Positions 44,283 through 53,753 of a stretch of 64,000 nt of DNA are shown piece after piece. Each line of letters opens with the position of its first letter. Within the stretch, counting starts at the first letter, position 1. The notes beneath the pieces are model-generated. The model saw only the letters and a program-made list of their open reading frames with translations, did not search any database and had not been told where the DNA came from. The DNA lies in NCBI RefSeq assembly GCF_000013025.1, contig NC_008358.1, forward strand, positions 868,001-932,000. The letters are read 5' to 3'. Origin of the DNA: Hyphomonas neptunium ATCC 15444 (GTDB lineage: Bacteria > Pseudomonadota > Alphaproteobacteria > Caulobacterales > Hyphomonadaceae). The translations under genes were made by a program, and so were the position numbers.

Positions 44283-45041
44283 CTACTCGTCGTCTCTCAA
44301 GGGCCGCCAGCGGTCGCCGTCAAGCACTTCCAGCGGCTTGTAGCGCCGTTTGTAGTCCATCTTCGGGCTGCCCTTGACCCAATAGCCCAGATAGAGATGC
44401 GGCAAGCCCAGATCATGCGCATGCCGGATGTGGTCGAGGATCAGGTAATGGCCGAGGCTCTGACTGGTCTTCGCCGGGTCGAAGAAGGTGTAGACCATCG
44501 ACAATCCATCGCGCAGCACGTCGGTAATCGCCGCTGCCACCAGCGGCGCGTCCGGTTCCGGCCCGTCACGATACTCGAAAATCAGGCTCTGCACGGGGCT
44601 GCCGCCCACCATCGCCACATAATCGCGATAGGTCATGTCAGACATGCCGCCATTGTCATGGCGCGTCACCACATAGGATTTGAGCAGGCGGAACTGCTCG
44701 CGCGTTGCCTGCGCTGCCACCGGGCGGCGCACCAGATGGGCGTTCCGGGCGATCACCCGCCGGTCATTCCGGCTGATGTCATACTCCCGCGTCGCCACGC
44801 GCACGCTCTTGCACGCATTGCAGCGGGTGCAGGCCGGGCGGTAGGCAATCGACTGGCTGCGGCGGAAACCGGACTGGCTGAGCACATTGTGCAGCGCGTC
44901 GGCTTCGGGAATGGCGAGGTTTGTAAACGCCTTCCGCTCTTTCCGGTCAGGCAGATACGGGCAGGGGCTGGGGTTCGTCACGTAGAACCTCAGCGACCGC
45001 TCAAGGCCCGCCGGCAGAAGATGGGGATCGGAAAACTTCAT
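44283..45041 (-). CDS. bpt: Aspartate/glutamate leucyltransferase (Bpt)
   Basis: 252-residue aminoacyl-tRNA-protein transferase of the N-degron pathway that adds Leu to N-terminal Asp or Glu. Family features: CPYLPDRKERKAF, PACTRCNACKSVRV and LGYWVKGSPKMDYKRRY. The first two carry the N-terminal cysteine cluster, probably a metal or Fe-S site. The ATG at 45041 matches the family start; an upstream in-frame start would add 12 residues. clpS/aat are not in the window. Confidence 0.93.
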   Translation of the reverse strand: MKFSDPHLLPAGLERSLRFYVTNPSPCPYLPDRKERKAFTNLAIPEADALHNVLSQSGFRRSQSIAYRPACTRCNACKSVRVATREYDISRNDRRVIARNAHLVRRPVAAQATREQFRLLKSYVVTRHDNGGMSDMTYRDYVAMVGGSPVQSLIFEYRDGPEPDAPLVAAAITDVLRDGLSMVYTFFDPAKTSQSLGHYLILDHIRHAHDLGLPHLYLGYWVKGSPKMDYKRRYKPLEVLDGDRWRPLRDDE

Positions 45042-45146
45042 TGCTGTAAACGATACACCGCGCGGGAAATCCGCCAAGTGGCCATTTAAGGGCAGGGGCA
45101 GCTGCGCGGCAAGAATGGCCCGCTTCTGTGCCCCGGCGGTAACAAA

Positions 45147-45827
45147 TCAGTCGGCCAGATGAACCTGAAGGCTGATCCGGCGGTTGGCAGCCAGGTGGGG
45201 CTGTCCGGCATTGAGGGGCCGCGTATCGGCATATCCTGTCACCGCCTTGACCCGATCTGTCCCGAAACCGGCCATCTCGAGCGCCCTGCGGGCCTCATTT
45301 GCCCGCTGCGAAGACAGCTCCCAGTTCGAGGACGCCGCGCCTGTCATTGAGAAAGCATCCGTATGGCCTTCAATCGAGAGGGCATAAGGCAGGCCTGAAA
45401 GGCTCATCGCTGCCGCCTGGATCAGCGCCGCGCCGTCTGCCGTCAGCGCCCCGCTTCCCGTCTCAAACAGCGGCCGGCCGGCGGTATCCACAAGTTCAAT
45501 CCGCACGCCGGTTGCATCAGATGAGAGCTGTACACTCTCGCCTGCCGCTTTCAGGCCTTCGGACTGCCGCAGCAAAGCGAGCAGCTCAGCAGCGCCCGAA
45601 ACGGCCTGATCACTGTGGAAAGCGGTGGAAACCGGCTTGCCGGTAAATTCAGAGGCGATCACCGCGCGGTCTTCTTTCGAGACCCCGCTGACCAGCCACA
45701 TAAGCATGAAGAACGCGACCAGGGCGGTCAGGAAGTCGGCATAAGCCAGCTTCCAGGTACCCGTTTTCCGGGTAGGCATAACGGGCCTTCTGCCCGTCTG
45801 CCGCCGAGAGGTCGTGGCATATGCCAT
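45147..45827 (-). CDS. motB: MotB-like flagellar stator protein
   Basis: 226-residue protein with one N-terminal transmembrane helix bearing the proton-carrying Asp (D31 in KLAYADFLTALVAFFMLMW, shortened here) and a C-terminal OmpA/MotB peptidoglycan-binding domain (SIEGHTDAF, LSSQRANEAR, NRRISLQVH). This layout defines MotB. It is shorter than E. coli MotB (308) and no motA or other flagellar gene is nearby. A second ATG at 45779 is also possible. Such organisms make motile swarmer cells, which fits. Confidence 0.88.
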   Translation of the reverse strand: MAYATTSRRQTGRRPVMPTRKTGTWKLAYADFLTALVAFFMLMWLVSGVSKEDRAVIASEFTGKPVSTAFHSDQAVSGAAELLALLRQSEGLKAAGESVQLSSDATGVRIELVDTAGRPLFETGSGALTADGAALIQAAAMSLSGLPYALSIEGHTDAFSMTGAASSNWELSSQRANEARRALEMAGFGTDRVKAVTGYADTRPLNAGQPHLAANRRISLQVHLAD

Positions 45828-45960
45828 TGCTCTTTTGCGTCCGATCCTTCTGATGGATGACGCAGGGTGTATCAGGTCGTGGTGAAAGCCACGCTTCGGC
45901 CAGGGGTGGGATTTCGATGAAATTCGCTCTAATTGGCCTTGAATTCATAAGGAGACTGGC

Positions 45961-46827
45961 ATGGCGCGCACGGCATTTCTCGGCCTTGGGGTAATGGGCT
46001 TCCATATGGCGGGCCATCTTGCGCGGGCGGGCCATCAGGTCGCCGTCTGGAACCGCTCCCCGGCCAAATCGGCGGCCTGGACCGGCGTTCACCGCGGCGA
46101 AGCGGCCAAAGACCCCGCGTCTGCCGTCTTCGGCGCCGAATATGTTTTGCTGTGCCTCGGCGATGATCCCGATGTCCGCGCCGTGTTCGACGCCTTCGAG
46201 CCGAGCCTCGGCGCGGGCATGACCGTCATCGACCACACCACCGCCTCTGCCGCGCTTGCCCGCGAACTGGCCGAGCGCTGCCGCGCCAAGGGCGCCCATT
46301 TCATCGACGCGCCGGTTTCGGGCGGCGAGGCCGGCGCCATCAATGGCAAGCTCACCATCATGTGCGGCGGGGAGGAAGCCCCCTTCGCCAAGGCCGAGCC
46401 CGTCATGAACGCCTTTGCCCGCGCGATCACCCTGATCGGCCCCAGCGGCGCGGGCCAGCTTGCCAAATCAGTCAACCAGATCTGCATCGCCGGCATCGTC
46501 CAGGGCCTCGCCGAAGGGCTCCACTTTGCCGAGAAGGCGGGTCTCGACGCGGAGAAAGTCATCGCCGCCATTTCCGGCGGCGCCGCCCAGAGCTGGCAGA
46601 TGGAAAACCGCTGGAAGACGATGACCGACGGAAAATTCGATTTCGGCTTCGCGGTTGACTGGATGCGCAAAGATCTCCGCATCACGCTGGATGCCGCCCG
46701 CGAAAACGGCGCAAGCCTTCCCCTCACGGCCCAGGTCGATCAATACTATGCCGACGTCCAGGCCATGGGCGGCAACCGCTGGGACACGTCCAGCCTCATC
46801 GCCCGCCTGGGCAGAAAGCCGGACTGA
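45961..46827 (+). CDS. 3-hydroxyisobutyrate dehydrogenase-like oxidoreductase
   Basis: 288-residue beta-hydroxyacid dehydrogenase. The N-terminal Rossmann motif is FLGLGVMGFHMAGHL, followed by the substrate motif DAPVSGGEAGA, and the catalytic Lys is in GAGQLAKSVNQI (about residue 171). NAD(P) preference is not readable with confidence. Two other genes fitting valine breakdown lie at 50103 and 55697, so MmsB activity is possible, but other hydroxyacids are equally plausible. Its stop overlaps the DUF389 start by one base. Confidence 0.88.
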   Translation: MARTAFLGLGVMGFHMAGHLARAGHQVAVWNRSPAKSAAWTGVHRGEAAKDPASAVFGAEYVLLCLGDDPDVRAVFDAFEPSLGAGMTVIDHTTASAALARELAERCRAKGAHFIDAPVSGGEAGAINGKLTIMCGGEEAPFAKAEPVMNAFARAITLIGPSGAGQLAKSVNQICIAGIVQGLAEGLHFAEKAGLDAEKVIAAISGGAAQSWQMENRWKTMTDGKFDFGFAVDWMRKDLRITLDAARENGASLPLTAQVDQYYADVQAMGGNRWDTSSLIARLGRKPD

Positions 46828-47840
46828 TGGGTATTTGCCGCGTCGACATCCACATTCCCGCTGATGGCGAGGTGTATGATACTGTAATGAGGATCGTCAA
46901 AGCGGCAGACCCGATCGACTACCGGGTGCTTCCGCTGGAGCAGCAGGATCGCCGCCTGATCCACGTGGTGATGCGCGATGGCCCGGTTCAGGCATTGCTC
47001 GACAATCTCCAGTCCCTGCTGGAAGACCGTTCCGGCTGGCGCGTCACCGTCGAAGAGCTGGACCTGACGCTTCCCAAACTGCCCGAGCCGAAAAACGAGA
47101 AAAAGAGGGCAAGCTCCCAGCATACCCGCGAGGAGCTTTACGTTCAGGTGTCCAGCAATGCGAAGCTGAACTGGGACTATGTCGTCATGGTCATCCTGTC
47201 GACCATTGTGGCGGCCGTTGGTCTTGTCTCGGACGGTGTTGCCGCCGTTATCGGCGCCATGGTGATTGCCCCGCTCCTGGGGCCGATCATGGGCTTTGCC
47301 ATGGGCGCCGCCCTTGGCGAGCTGGCGCTCCTGCGCAAAGGCATCCTCACACTTCTGGCGGGGATTGGTGTCGCGCTGGTGGTCTCCTTCACCCTCGCGC
47401 TCATCATGCCGCCCAACTGGGAGAGCCGGGAGCTGATGTCCCGCGCCGAAGTGCGCCTGGATGGGCTCGCCCTCGCTATGGCGGCGGGCGGGGCAGCGGC
47501 TCTGTCGGTGACACGGGGAACGGCGTCGGCCCTCGTCGGCGTCATGGTGGCCGCCGCGCTGCTTCCCCCCGGCGCGGCCTTCGGGCTTTTCCTGGGGTAT
47601 GGCGAATGGGCGCTGGCGCTCCGCGCAGCCCTGCTGCTCTGCCTCAACGTCGCCGCCCTCATCCTTTCCGCGCTGATCGTATTCCGCCTGCGCAAGATCC
47701 GTCCACGGACATGGATTGAGCAGAAGCACGCACAGCGGGCCGTCTGGTTGAATGCGGGCATTTCCGCCGTCTTTCTCCTCGTCGCCGTGGCGCTGATCGT
47801 GATGCTTGATCTCGGCCAGACGGTGGACCTCGGCGACTGA
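46827..47840 (+). CDS. DUF389 / TIGR00341 family membrane protein
   Basis: 337-residue membrane protein. A cytosolic N-terminal alpha/beta domain (residues 1-90) precedes the DUF389 core of about seven transmembrane segments, with the landmark GAMVIAPLLGPIMGFAMG and an AALLPPGAAFG motif. The family is widespread but of unknown function, possibly transport. It is coupled to the dehydrogenase gene upstream (TGATG). Confidence 0.9.
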   Translation: MGICRVDIHIPADGEVYDTVMRIVKAADPIDYRVLPLEQQDRRLIHVVMRDGPVQALLDNLQSLLEDRSGWRVTVEELDLTLPKLPEPKNEKKRASSQHTREELYVQVSSNAKLNWDYVVMVILSTIVAAVGLVSDGVAAVIGAMVIAPLLGPIMGFAMGAALGELALLRKGILTLLAGIGVALVVSFTLALIMPPNWESRELMSRAEVRLDGLALAMAAGGAAALSVTRGTASALVGVMVAAALLPPGAAFGLFLGYGEWALALRAALLLCLNVAALILSALIVFRLRKIRPRTWIEQKHAQRAVWLNAGISAVFLLVAVALIVMLDLGQTVDLGD

Positions 47841-48004
47841 CGCAGAGCCGCGCGCTGGCCAGACTGCCACACATCGGGTTTACATCTCGGTTTGAGCCCC
47901 TACCTTGTGGCCGAGCCCTATCCTTTAGGCGACGAGAGCCCCTTGGCGCGCGCGTGATGTGCGTGCCGTTCGATTCCCCAACCTCCGAAATGATTGGAAT
48001 TCCC

Positions 48005-48442
48005 ATGACCCAGGTCAAACAAGGCGACACCGTACACATCCACTATACCGGCACCCTGAAAGACGGCACGACATTCGACAGCTCGCAGGGCCGCGACCCG
48101 CTGGCGTTTGAAGTCGGCACCGGCCAGATCATTCCCGGCCTGGACGCCGCCATTCCCGGCATGGCCGTCGGCGACAAGAAAACCGTCACCGTCCCCTGCG
48201 AAGAAGCTTACGGCCCGATGAACCCCGACATGCGCCAGGATGTTCCACGCGCCGATATTCCCGCTGAAGTTCCTGTCGAGGTCGGCACCCGCCTTCAGAT
48301 GCAGACGCAGTCCGGCCAGCCCGTCCCGGTCGTCGTCGTCGCCTCCGACGACAAGACCGTCACCCTGGACGCCAATCACCCGCTCGCCGGTCAGGACCTG
48401 ACGTTCGACATTGAACTGGTGGCGATCAAAGAAGCGGCGTAA
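48005..48442 (+). CDS. FKBP-type peptidyl-prolyl isomerase, SlyD-like
   Basis: 145-residue FKBP-domain protein with the SlyD arrangement: FKBP strands (HIHYTGTLKDGTTFDSS) interrupted by an IF flap (about 70-125), then closing strands. The flap is FKBP/SlyD-type (EEAYGPMNPDMRQDVP). The His-rich metal-binding tail of E. coli SlyD is missing. The ATG at 48005 fits the family; upstream in-frame starts add unrelated residues. Chaperone and proline isomerase in the cytoplasm. Confidence 0.9.
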   Translation: MTQVKQGDTVHIHYTGTLKDGTTFDSSQGRDPLAFEVGTGQIIPGLDAAIPGMAVGDKKTVTVPCEEAYGPMNPDMRQDVPRADIPAEVPVEVGTRLQMQTQSGQPVPVVVVASDDKTVTLDANHPLAGQDLTFDIELVAIKEAA

Positions 48443-48455
48443 CGAGACCGAATGA

Positions 48456-48482
48456 AAGCTGGGCTGATTTTCAGCCCAGCTT
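48456..48482 (-). terminator. Hairpin terminator overlapping the hemB stop
   Basis: Perfect 12-bp stem AAGCTGGGCTGA / TCAGCCCAGCTT with a 3-base loop. On the minus strand it includes the last hemB codons and its TGA (48473-48471) and is followed by a short T-rich stretch. It also lies 14 bases after the convergent FKBP gene. Confidence 0.65.
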
Positions 48483-49466
48483 CTCCGCCGCGCGTTCCGC
48501 AAAATACGTGATTACGCCAGCTGCGCCCGCGCGCTTGAAGCTCATCAGCGTTTCCATCATCACGCGGTCGCCGTCGATCCAGCCATTCTGGGCCGCCGCC
48601 ATGATCTGCGCGTACTCACCGGAAACCTGATAGGCCAGCGTCGGCACGCCGAACGTCGTCGAAACCCGGTGAACAATGTCCAGATACGGAAGACCCGGTT
48701 TCACCATCACCATGTCCGCGCCGTCGGCGAGATCGAGCGCGACCTCGCGCAGCGCCTCGTCCGAATTGGCCGGGTCCTGCTGATAGGTTTTCTTGTCGCC
48801 TTTGAGCGCGGCGGCCGAGCCAATGGCCTCGCGATACGGCCCATAAAACCCGCTCGCATACTTCGCCGCATAGGCCAGGATCATCGCATTCGTGAAGCCT
48901 TCTTCCTCGAAGGCATAGCGGATGGCGCCAATGCGCCCGTCCATCATGTCAGACGGCGCCACGACATCCGCGCCCGCGCCCACATGCACCAGCGCCTGTT
49001 CGACAAGCCGCTCAACGGTTGCGTCGTTCGGGATGGTGCCATCCTCGTCCAGCAGCCCGTCATGCCCATGCGACGTATACGCATCAAGTGCCACATCGGT
49101 GATCAGGCCCACTTCCGGCGCAGCGTCCTTCATGGCTTTCAGCGCGCGCGGCACGAGGCCATCGGGGGAAAGCGCGCCGCTGCCTTCGTCGTCCTTGCCC
49201 TCGGGCCCGATATAGGGAAACAGCGCAATCGCCGGAATGCCGAGCGCCCTGGCGCGCTTGGCGGCCAGCGCGGCCTCTGCCACGCTGAGCCGGTCCACGC
49301 CGGGCAGGGAGGCGACCGGAATGCGCCCCTCGCCATCATGCACGAAGACCGCCCAGACAAGGTCTGCCGGGGTCAGAACATGCTCTGCCACAAGGCTGCG
49401 CGCCCACGGGGCCTGGCGCAGGCGGCGCATACGGGTTCCGGGAAAGGACTGTGGAAACTGGGTCAT
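48471..49466 (-). CDS. hemB: Delta-aminolevulinic acid dehydratase (porphobilinogen synthase)
   Basis: 331-residue tetrapyrrole enzyme joining two aminolevulinates. Schiff-base lysines are in KYASGFYGPYRE and MVKPGLPYLD. The zinc Cys3 site is replaced by DVALDAYTSHGHDG, so this is the zinc-free, Mg2+/K+-dependent type found in many alphaproteobacteria. Its terminator hairpin overlaps the stop. Confidence 0.96.
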   Translation of the reverse strand: MTQFPQSFPGTRMRRLRQAPWARSLVAEHVLTPADLVWAVFVHDGEGRIPVASLPGVDRLSVAEAALAAKRARALGIPAIALFPYIGPEGKDDEGSGALSPDGLVPRALKAMKDAAPEVGLITDVALDAYTSHGHDGLLDEDGTIPNDATVERLVEQALVHVGAGADVVAPSDMMDGRIGAIRYAFEEEGFTNAMILAYAAKYASGFYGPYREAIGSAAALKGDKKTYQQDPANSDEALREVALDLADGADMVMVKPGLPYLDIVHRVSTTFGVPTLAYQVSGEYAQIMAAAQNGWIDGDRVMMETLMSFKRAGAAGVITYFAERAAEKLG

Positions 49467-49497
49467 ACCTTAACTCCTACCGCCAAATCCGGCGCCG

Positions 49498-50043
49498 TCA
49501 CAACCAGCCCAATCGCCGCGCCATGAAGCAGCGCTGACGCACATCCAGACCGTTCTCGTCCTGGGCGGCTTCAATCTCGATCATCCACTTTTCCATCTTC
49601 TTCCGGGGCAGCTCCCGAAAGCCATGCTTTTTGTAGAACGGCCCGTTCCAGGGCAGGTCGCGGAAAGTCGACAGCACCACGCGTTTCAGCCCCCGGTCCT
49701 TTGCCTCGGCCATCACGCGCGCAATCAGCGCCCCGCCCAGCCCCATACGCCCCTGGCCGGGGTCCACGCTGATCTGGTCGAGATAGAGCACGCCGCCCCG
49801 CTCGGAGGTCAGCACAAACCCCACCGGAACACCTTTCCGGTCCCGCGCCACATGCAGATGGCCCGTCGGAATGGCCGCGCGAAACACCGTCTCTGGCACA
49901 TGATCCACAAGCTGCGCTTCGCTGAGCAGGCCCGTGCCCGCAAACAGCTGGCTGGCCGCCAGATCAATCGCGATCAGCGCCGGAATCTCTTCCGTTGCAG
50001 CGCCGGTAATCACATACCCGGCAGGAGGGCGTCGGATTGACAT
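49498..50043 (-). CDS. GNAT family N-acetyltransferase
   Basis: 181-residue acetyltransferase with the acetyl-CoA loop in VDPGQGRMGLGGALIARV (about residues 94-111) and the C-terminal WNGPFYKKHGFRELP. The substrate is unknown. The ATG at 50043 starts it, 59 bases from the divergent acyl-CoA dehydrogenase start; upstream in-frame starts would enter that promoter gap. Confidence 0.88.
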   Translation of the reverse strand: MSIRRPPAGYVITGAATEEIPALIAIDLAASQLFAGTGLLSEAQLVDHVPETVFRAAIPTGHLHVARDRKGVPVGFVLTSERGGVLYLDQISVDPGQGRMGLGGALIARVMAEAKDRGLKRVVLSTFRDLPWNGPFYKKHGFRELPRKKMEKWMIEIEAAQDENGLDVRQRCFMARRLGWL

Positions 50044-50102
50044 GGTGTAAGCCTCAAACGACAAGCGGCCCAAAGACTTAAGCCAATCCGGGAGCCCCGC
50101 CA

Positions 50103-51242
50103 ATGAGCCTCATCTTCACGCAAGAACAAGAGATGATCGCCGACATGGCGGCCAAATTCGCCGCCGACAAGCTCGCCCCCCATTCGGAGGCCTGGGACCG
50201 TGACAGCCATTTCCCCGTTGATGTCATCCGCTCCACCGCCGAACTCGGCTTTGCCGGCATCTATGTCAAAGAGGACGTTGGCGGCTCGGGCCTCACGCGC
50301 ACAGACGCGGCCCTGATCTTTGAACAGCTCTCCTATGGCGACGTCTCCACCGCCGCCTTCATCTCCATCCACAATATGGCGAGCTGGATGATCGATACCT
50401 TTGGGTCAGAGGAGCAGCGCGCTGCCTGGGTGCCCCGGCTCACCTCGATGGAGCTGATCGCCTCCTACTGCCTGACGGAGCCGGGCTCCGGGTCTGATGC
50501 CGCCAGCCTGAAAACCAAAGCCGTGAAAGAGGGCGACGATTACGTCATCACCGGCACCAAACAGTTCATCTCCGGCGCGGGCACATCGGACGTCTACGTC
50601 CTCATGGCGCGCACGTCCGATGATGGCGCCAAAGGCGTCTCCGCCTTCATCATCGAGAAAGATACGCCGGGTCTGTCGTTTGGCGCCAATGAGCGCAAGA
50701 TGGGCTGGAAATCCCAGCCCACCCGGCAGGTCATCCTCGACGGCGTCCGCGTGCCTGCCGCAAACCGCATCGGCGAAGAAGGCCACGGCTTCCGCTTCGC
50801 CATGGCGGGTCTTGATGGCGGCCGCCTCAACATCGCCGCCTGCGCCCTGGGCGGCGCGCAGCTCGCCCTCGACAAGGCCGTCGTCTACGCCAAAGAGCGC
50901 CGGCAATTCGGCAAGGCCCTCGCCGAGTTCCAGAACACCCAGTTCAAGCTTGCCGATATGGAAACCGAACTGCAGGCGGCCCGCGTCATGCTCTACGAAG
51001 CCGCTGGCCGGCTCGACCGCAAAGCCCCCGACGCCACCCGCTGGTGCGCCATGGCCAAACGCTTCGTCACCGACACCGCCTTCAAGGTCGCCAACGACGC
51101 CCTGCAGATCCATGGCGGCTACGGCTACCTCGCCGACTACCATGTCGAACGCATCGTCCGTGACTTGAGGGTCCACCAGATCCTCGAAGGCACCAACGAA
51201 GTGATGCGGGTGATTATCTCGCGCGATATGCTGAAGGGGTAG
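50103..51242 (+). CDS. Acyl-CoA dehydrogenase, isobutyryl-CoA-type
   Basis: 379-residue FAD flavoprotein. ACAD landmarks: CLTEPGSGSDAASL, KQFISGAGTSDVYV, the catalytic Glu in HQILEGTNEVMR and the FAD-binding QIHGGYGY. The C-terminal placement of Glu and the sequence style fit short-branched/isobutyryl-CoA dehydrogenases. It could therefore catalyse isobutyryl-CoA to methacrylyl-CoA in valine breakdown. Other short-chain substrates cannot be ruled out. Confidence 0.9.
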   Translation: MSLIFTQEQEMIADMAAKFAADKLAPHSEAWDRDSHFPVDVIRSTAELGFAGIYVKEDVGGSGLTRTDAALIFEQLSYGDVSTAAFISIHNMASWMIDTFGSEEQRAAWVPRLTSMELIASYCLTEPGSGSDAASLKTKAVKEGDDYVITGTKQFISGAGTSDVYVLMARTSDDGAKGVSAFIIEKDTPGLSFGANERKMGWKSQPTRQVILDGVRVPAANRIGEEGHGFRFAMAGLDGGRLNIAACALGGAQLALDKAVVYAKERRQFGKALAEFQNTQFKLADMETELQAARVMLYEAAGRLDRKAPDATRWCAMAKRFVTDTAFKVANDALQIHGGYGYLADYHVERIVRDLRVHQILEGTNEVMRVIISRDMLKG

Positions 51243-51252
51243 GGAGAGGGAC

Positions 51253-52101
51253 TCAGTACCGGGGCACCCGGTCCCGTATCCGGTCAAACCCCTCCTTGAT
51301 CGCCGCAAACCTCGCCTCAATGTGCGGCTCAAACTGCATGTCGGTGAAAATATGCGGCCAGTCATTCTCGATCGCCTCGCGCACCAGCTCGCCCACATAG
51401 AGCGGATCAATCCCGCTCGCGATCGCCTCGGTCACGGCTTTGAGAATTTCCGTCCCCGGTCCTTCGGTCGGAACCGTCTGGATCTGTCCGGCAAAGCGGC
51501 TCGGGATATTGCGCCCTGAGTCCACGATATTCGTGCGGATCACGCCGGGGCAGAGCACCGAGACGCCAATCCCGCGCGCGGCCAGCTTCGGTCGCAGATC
51601 TTCCGACAGCGCCACCACGCCAAACTTCGTCACATCATAGGCAGGGTTGGTCAGTGCCACCATACCGGCAATCGACGCGGTGGACACAATCTGTCCGCCC
51701 TCGCCATGTGCTTCGATCAGCGGCCCGAAAATCTCGATGCCCCAAACCACAGACATCAGATTGACGCCCACCACCCAGTTCCAGCCCGCATCATTCCAGG
51801 TGCCATAATCGCCCCCGCCGCCCACGCCGGCATTGTTGACGAGGATATGCACCTTGCCAAACCGCGCGATGGTCTCGTCGGCCGCGCGTTGCAGATTGTC
51901 CTTCAGCGACACGTCCGCCACCACGCCGTCCACATCGGCATTGGTCTCGCGCAAGGTGGCAACGGCCTTGTCCAGCGCCGCCTTCTCGATGTCGCACAGC
52001 ATCACCTTCACGCCCGCCTGCGCCAGCGCCGTGGCAATGCCCAGGCCAATGCCAGACGCCGCGCCGGTCACGAACGCGGTCTTTCCTTCCAGATGTTTCA
52101 T
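51253..52101 (-). CDS. Short-chain dehydrogenase/reductase
   Basis: 282-residue SDR. The nucleotide motif TGAASGIG is at residues 12-19, NNAG follows in the middle, and the catalytic Ser, Tyr and Lys are in STASIAG and AYDVTKFG. The Asp after the second strand (LCDIEKA) favours NAD(H). The ATG at 52101 is the family start. It is convergent with the acyl-CoA dehydrogenase. Substrate unknown. Confidence 0.9.
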   Translation of the reverse strand: MKHLEGKTAFVTGAASGIGLGIATALAQAGVKVMLCDIEKAALDKAVATLRETNADVDGVVADVSLKDNLQRAADETIARFGKVHILVNNAGVGGGGDYGTWNDAGWNWVVGVNLMSVVWGIEIFGPLIEAHGEGGQIVSTASIAGMVALTNPAYDVTKFGVVALSEDLRPKLAARGIGVSVLCPGVIRTNIVDSGRNIPSRFAGQIQTVPTEGPGTEILKAVTEAIASGIDPLYVGELVREAIENDWPHIFTDMQFEPHIEARFAAIKEGFDRIRDRVPRY

Positions 52102-52284
52102 TGATTTCCTCCCGATTTTTGCGGCCACCCTGCGCCACGAAAATCACCCGCGCAATCGCGGCGGGGGCCTCACCCTGCGTCATCGCCAAAGGCGGCTGCT
52201 CGCCGGAAACAATCCAAAACCTGCCCTTATCCCGCCGTCTTCTCCCGCGAAACCGGCGCTCATGGAAACGCGAGGGGCGCGCAC

Positions 52285-53253
52285 ATGCTGAAGAAAATCC
52301 TGATTGTCCTGGCGGTTCTCGTCGCAGCTCTCTGGCTGCGCAATACCAGCCTCTTCACGCCTCCCAGCTCGGACGGCCCGCCCCAGTTCATCTCCCATCG
52401 CGGGGTCCACCAGACCTACCACCGCGAAGACCTTGAGCGGGATACCTGCACCGCCACCCGTATCTATCCGCCTACGCACGATCTCATCGAAAACACGCTA
52501 CCCTCCATGCAGGTCGCCTTCGACGCCGGGGCAGACGTCGTCGAGATTGACGTCCACCTCACGCCCGACGGCGAGTTCGCCGTCTTTCATGACTGGACAC
52601 TGGACTGCCGGACTGAGATCGAAGGCGTCACCAACAAGACCCCCATGAGCGTCCTGCGCACCCTCGACGCCGGCTATGGCTACACCGCCGATGGCGGAGA
52701 AACTTTCCCCCTGCGCGGCCAGGGCGTCGGCATGATCAAGTCACTTCCCGAAGTTCTGGACGCCTTTCCCGAGGGCCGTTTCCTGATCAACTTCAAGAGC
52801 CGCCGCGCGGTCGAGGGCCGGGTGCTCGCAGAAATGCTGGACGCAAATCCGCGCTGGCGCGCGCAGGTTTGGGGTGTTTATGGCGGGCCCATTCCGGTGG
52901 ACGCATTGGTCGAACGTATTCCGGACATGAAACATTTCACCAAGGGCAGCGCGAAAGACTGCCCGATAGACTATCTGCTGATGGGGTGGTCGGGTTTTGT
53001 GCCCGATAGCTGCAAGGACACACTCGTGCTCATGCCTGTCGACTATGCCCCGCTGCTCTGGGGCTGGCCGCGCGCCTTCGAGGCCCGGATGAACGCGGCC
53101 GGCAGTCAGGTGATCCTCTTCGGAACGCCCGGCGGGACAGGCAATGACGGCGCGCCCGGCATCGACACACCGGCTCATCTGCGCAAGGTTCCCAAAGGAT
53201 TCGGCGGCTATGTCTGGACCGACCGGATCGAAGCCCTCGGTGATGTCAATTAG
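52285..53253 (+). CDS. Glycerophosphodiester phosphodiesterase family protein
   Basis: 322-residue protein with an N-terminal membrane anchor (LKKILIVLAVLVAALWL) and a GDPD TIM-barrel. Catalytic/metal features: ISHRGVH, ENTLPSM, VEIDVHLTPDG and VFHDWTLD. It probably hydrolyses glycerophosphodiesters in the periplasm. A DTC Cys near residue 53 is in the inserted HREDLERDTC loop not seen in compact GDPDs. Confidence 0.9.
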   Translation: MLKKILIVLAVLVAALWLRNTSLFTPPSSDGPPQFISHRGVHQTYHREDLERDTCTATRIYPPTHDLIENTLPSMQVAFDAGADVVEIDVHLTPDGEFAVFHDWTLDCRTEIEGVTNKTPMSVLRTLDAGYGYTADGGETFPLRGQGVGMIKSLPEVLDAFPEGRFLINFKSRRAVEGRVLAEMLDANPRWRAQVWGVYGGPIPVDALVERIPDMKHFTKGSAKDCPIDYLLMGWSGFVPDSCKDTLVLMPVDYAPLLWGWPRAFEARMNAAGSQVILFGTPGGTGNDGAPGIDTPAHLRKVPKGFGGYVWTDRIEALGDVN

Positions 53254-53325
53254 GGGTGCCCCCTATTGTGGCGGTCCCTTAGTCTGGCTTCTGTCGCGTT
53301 GATAAAAGCCGGAGAAGACAAACGC

Positions 53326-53715
53326 ATGCCCGACGCCGACATCATCCTCTCGACCTTCGAGCGCGCCGCGCAGGCCTGCGCCGATCCTGCGCCTCTGATC
53401 TATGCACGCCTCTTTGAACTGCGGCCGGATTTCAAGCCCCTGTTCGACATGGACACTGATGGCGGCGTGCGCGGTTCCATGCTGGAAACTTGCTTTGAAG
53501 CCATTCTCGGCGTGATCGAGGGGGCGAGCAGCCAGCGCGTCATCATCTCCGCGGCGCGCTTTTCCCATGGCGGCTATGGCGTCGTGGACGAGGAATTCGA
53601 CATCATGTTCGCCAGCATCCGGGATGTGTTCCGCGATCTGCTCGGTGCCCGCTGGACGGGCACGGAGGAAGCCCAATGGGCCATTCTCCTCAAAGAGATT
53701 GCAGCCATCTCCTGA
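53326..53715 (+). CDS. Globin-like protein
   Basis: 129-residue, all-helical protein resembling single-domain bacterial globins. RPDFKPLFD in the first half matches the globin CD region, and FSHGGYGVVDEEFD has the His expected as proximal heme ligand. The ATG at 53326 is chosen because upstream residues are unrelated. It lies 38 bases before cytochrome b561, so a heme redox role is possible. Heme binding is inferred only. Confidence 0.55.
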   Translation: MPDADIILSTFERAAQACADPAPLIYARLFELRPDFKPLFDMDTDGGVRGSMLETCFEAILGVIEGASSQRVIISAARFSHGGYGVVDEEFDIMFASIRDVFRDLLGARWTGTEEAQWAILLKEIAAIS

Positions 53716-53753
53716 TGGGCTAGTCTGACCCCTCAATCAGGGGAAATCAGACG

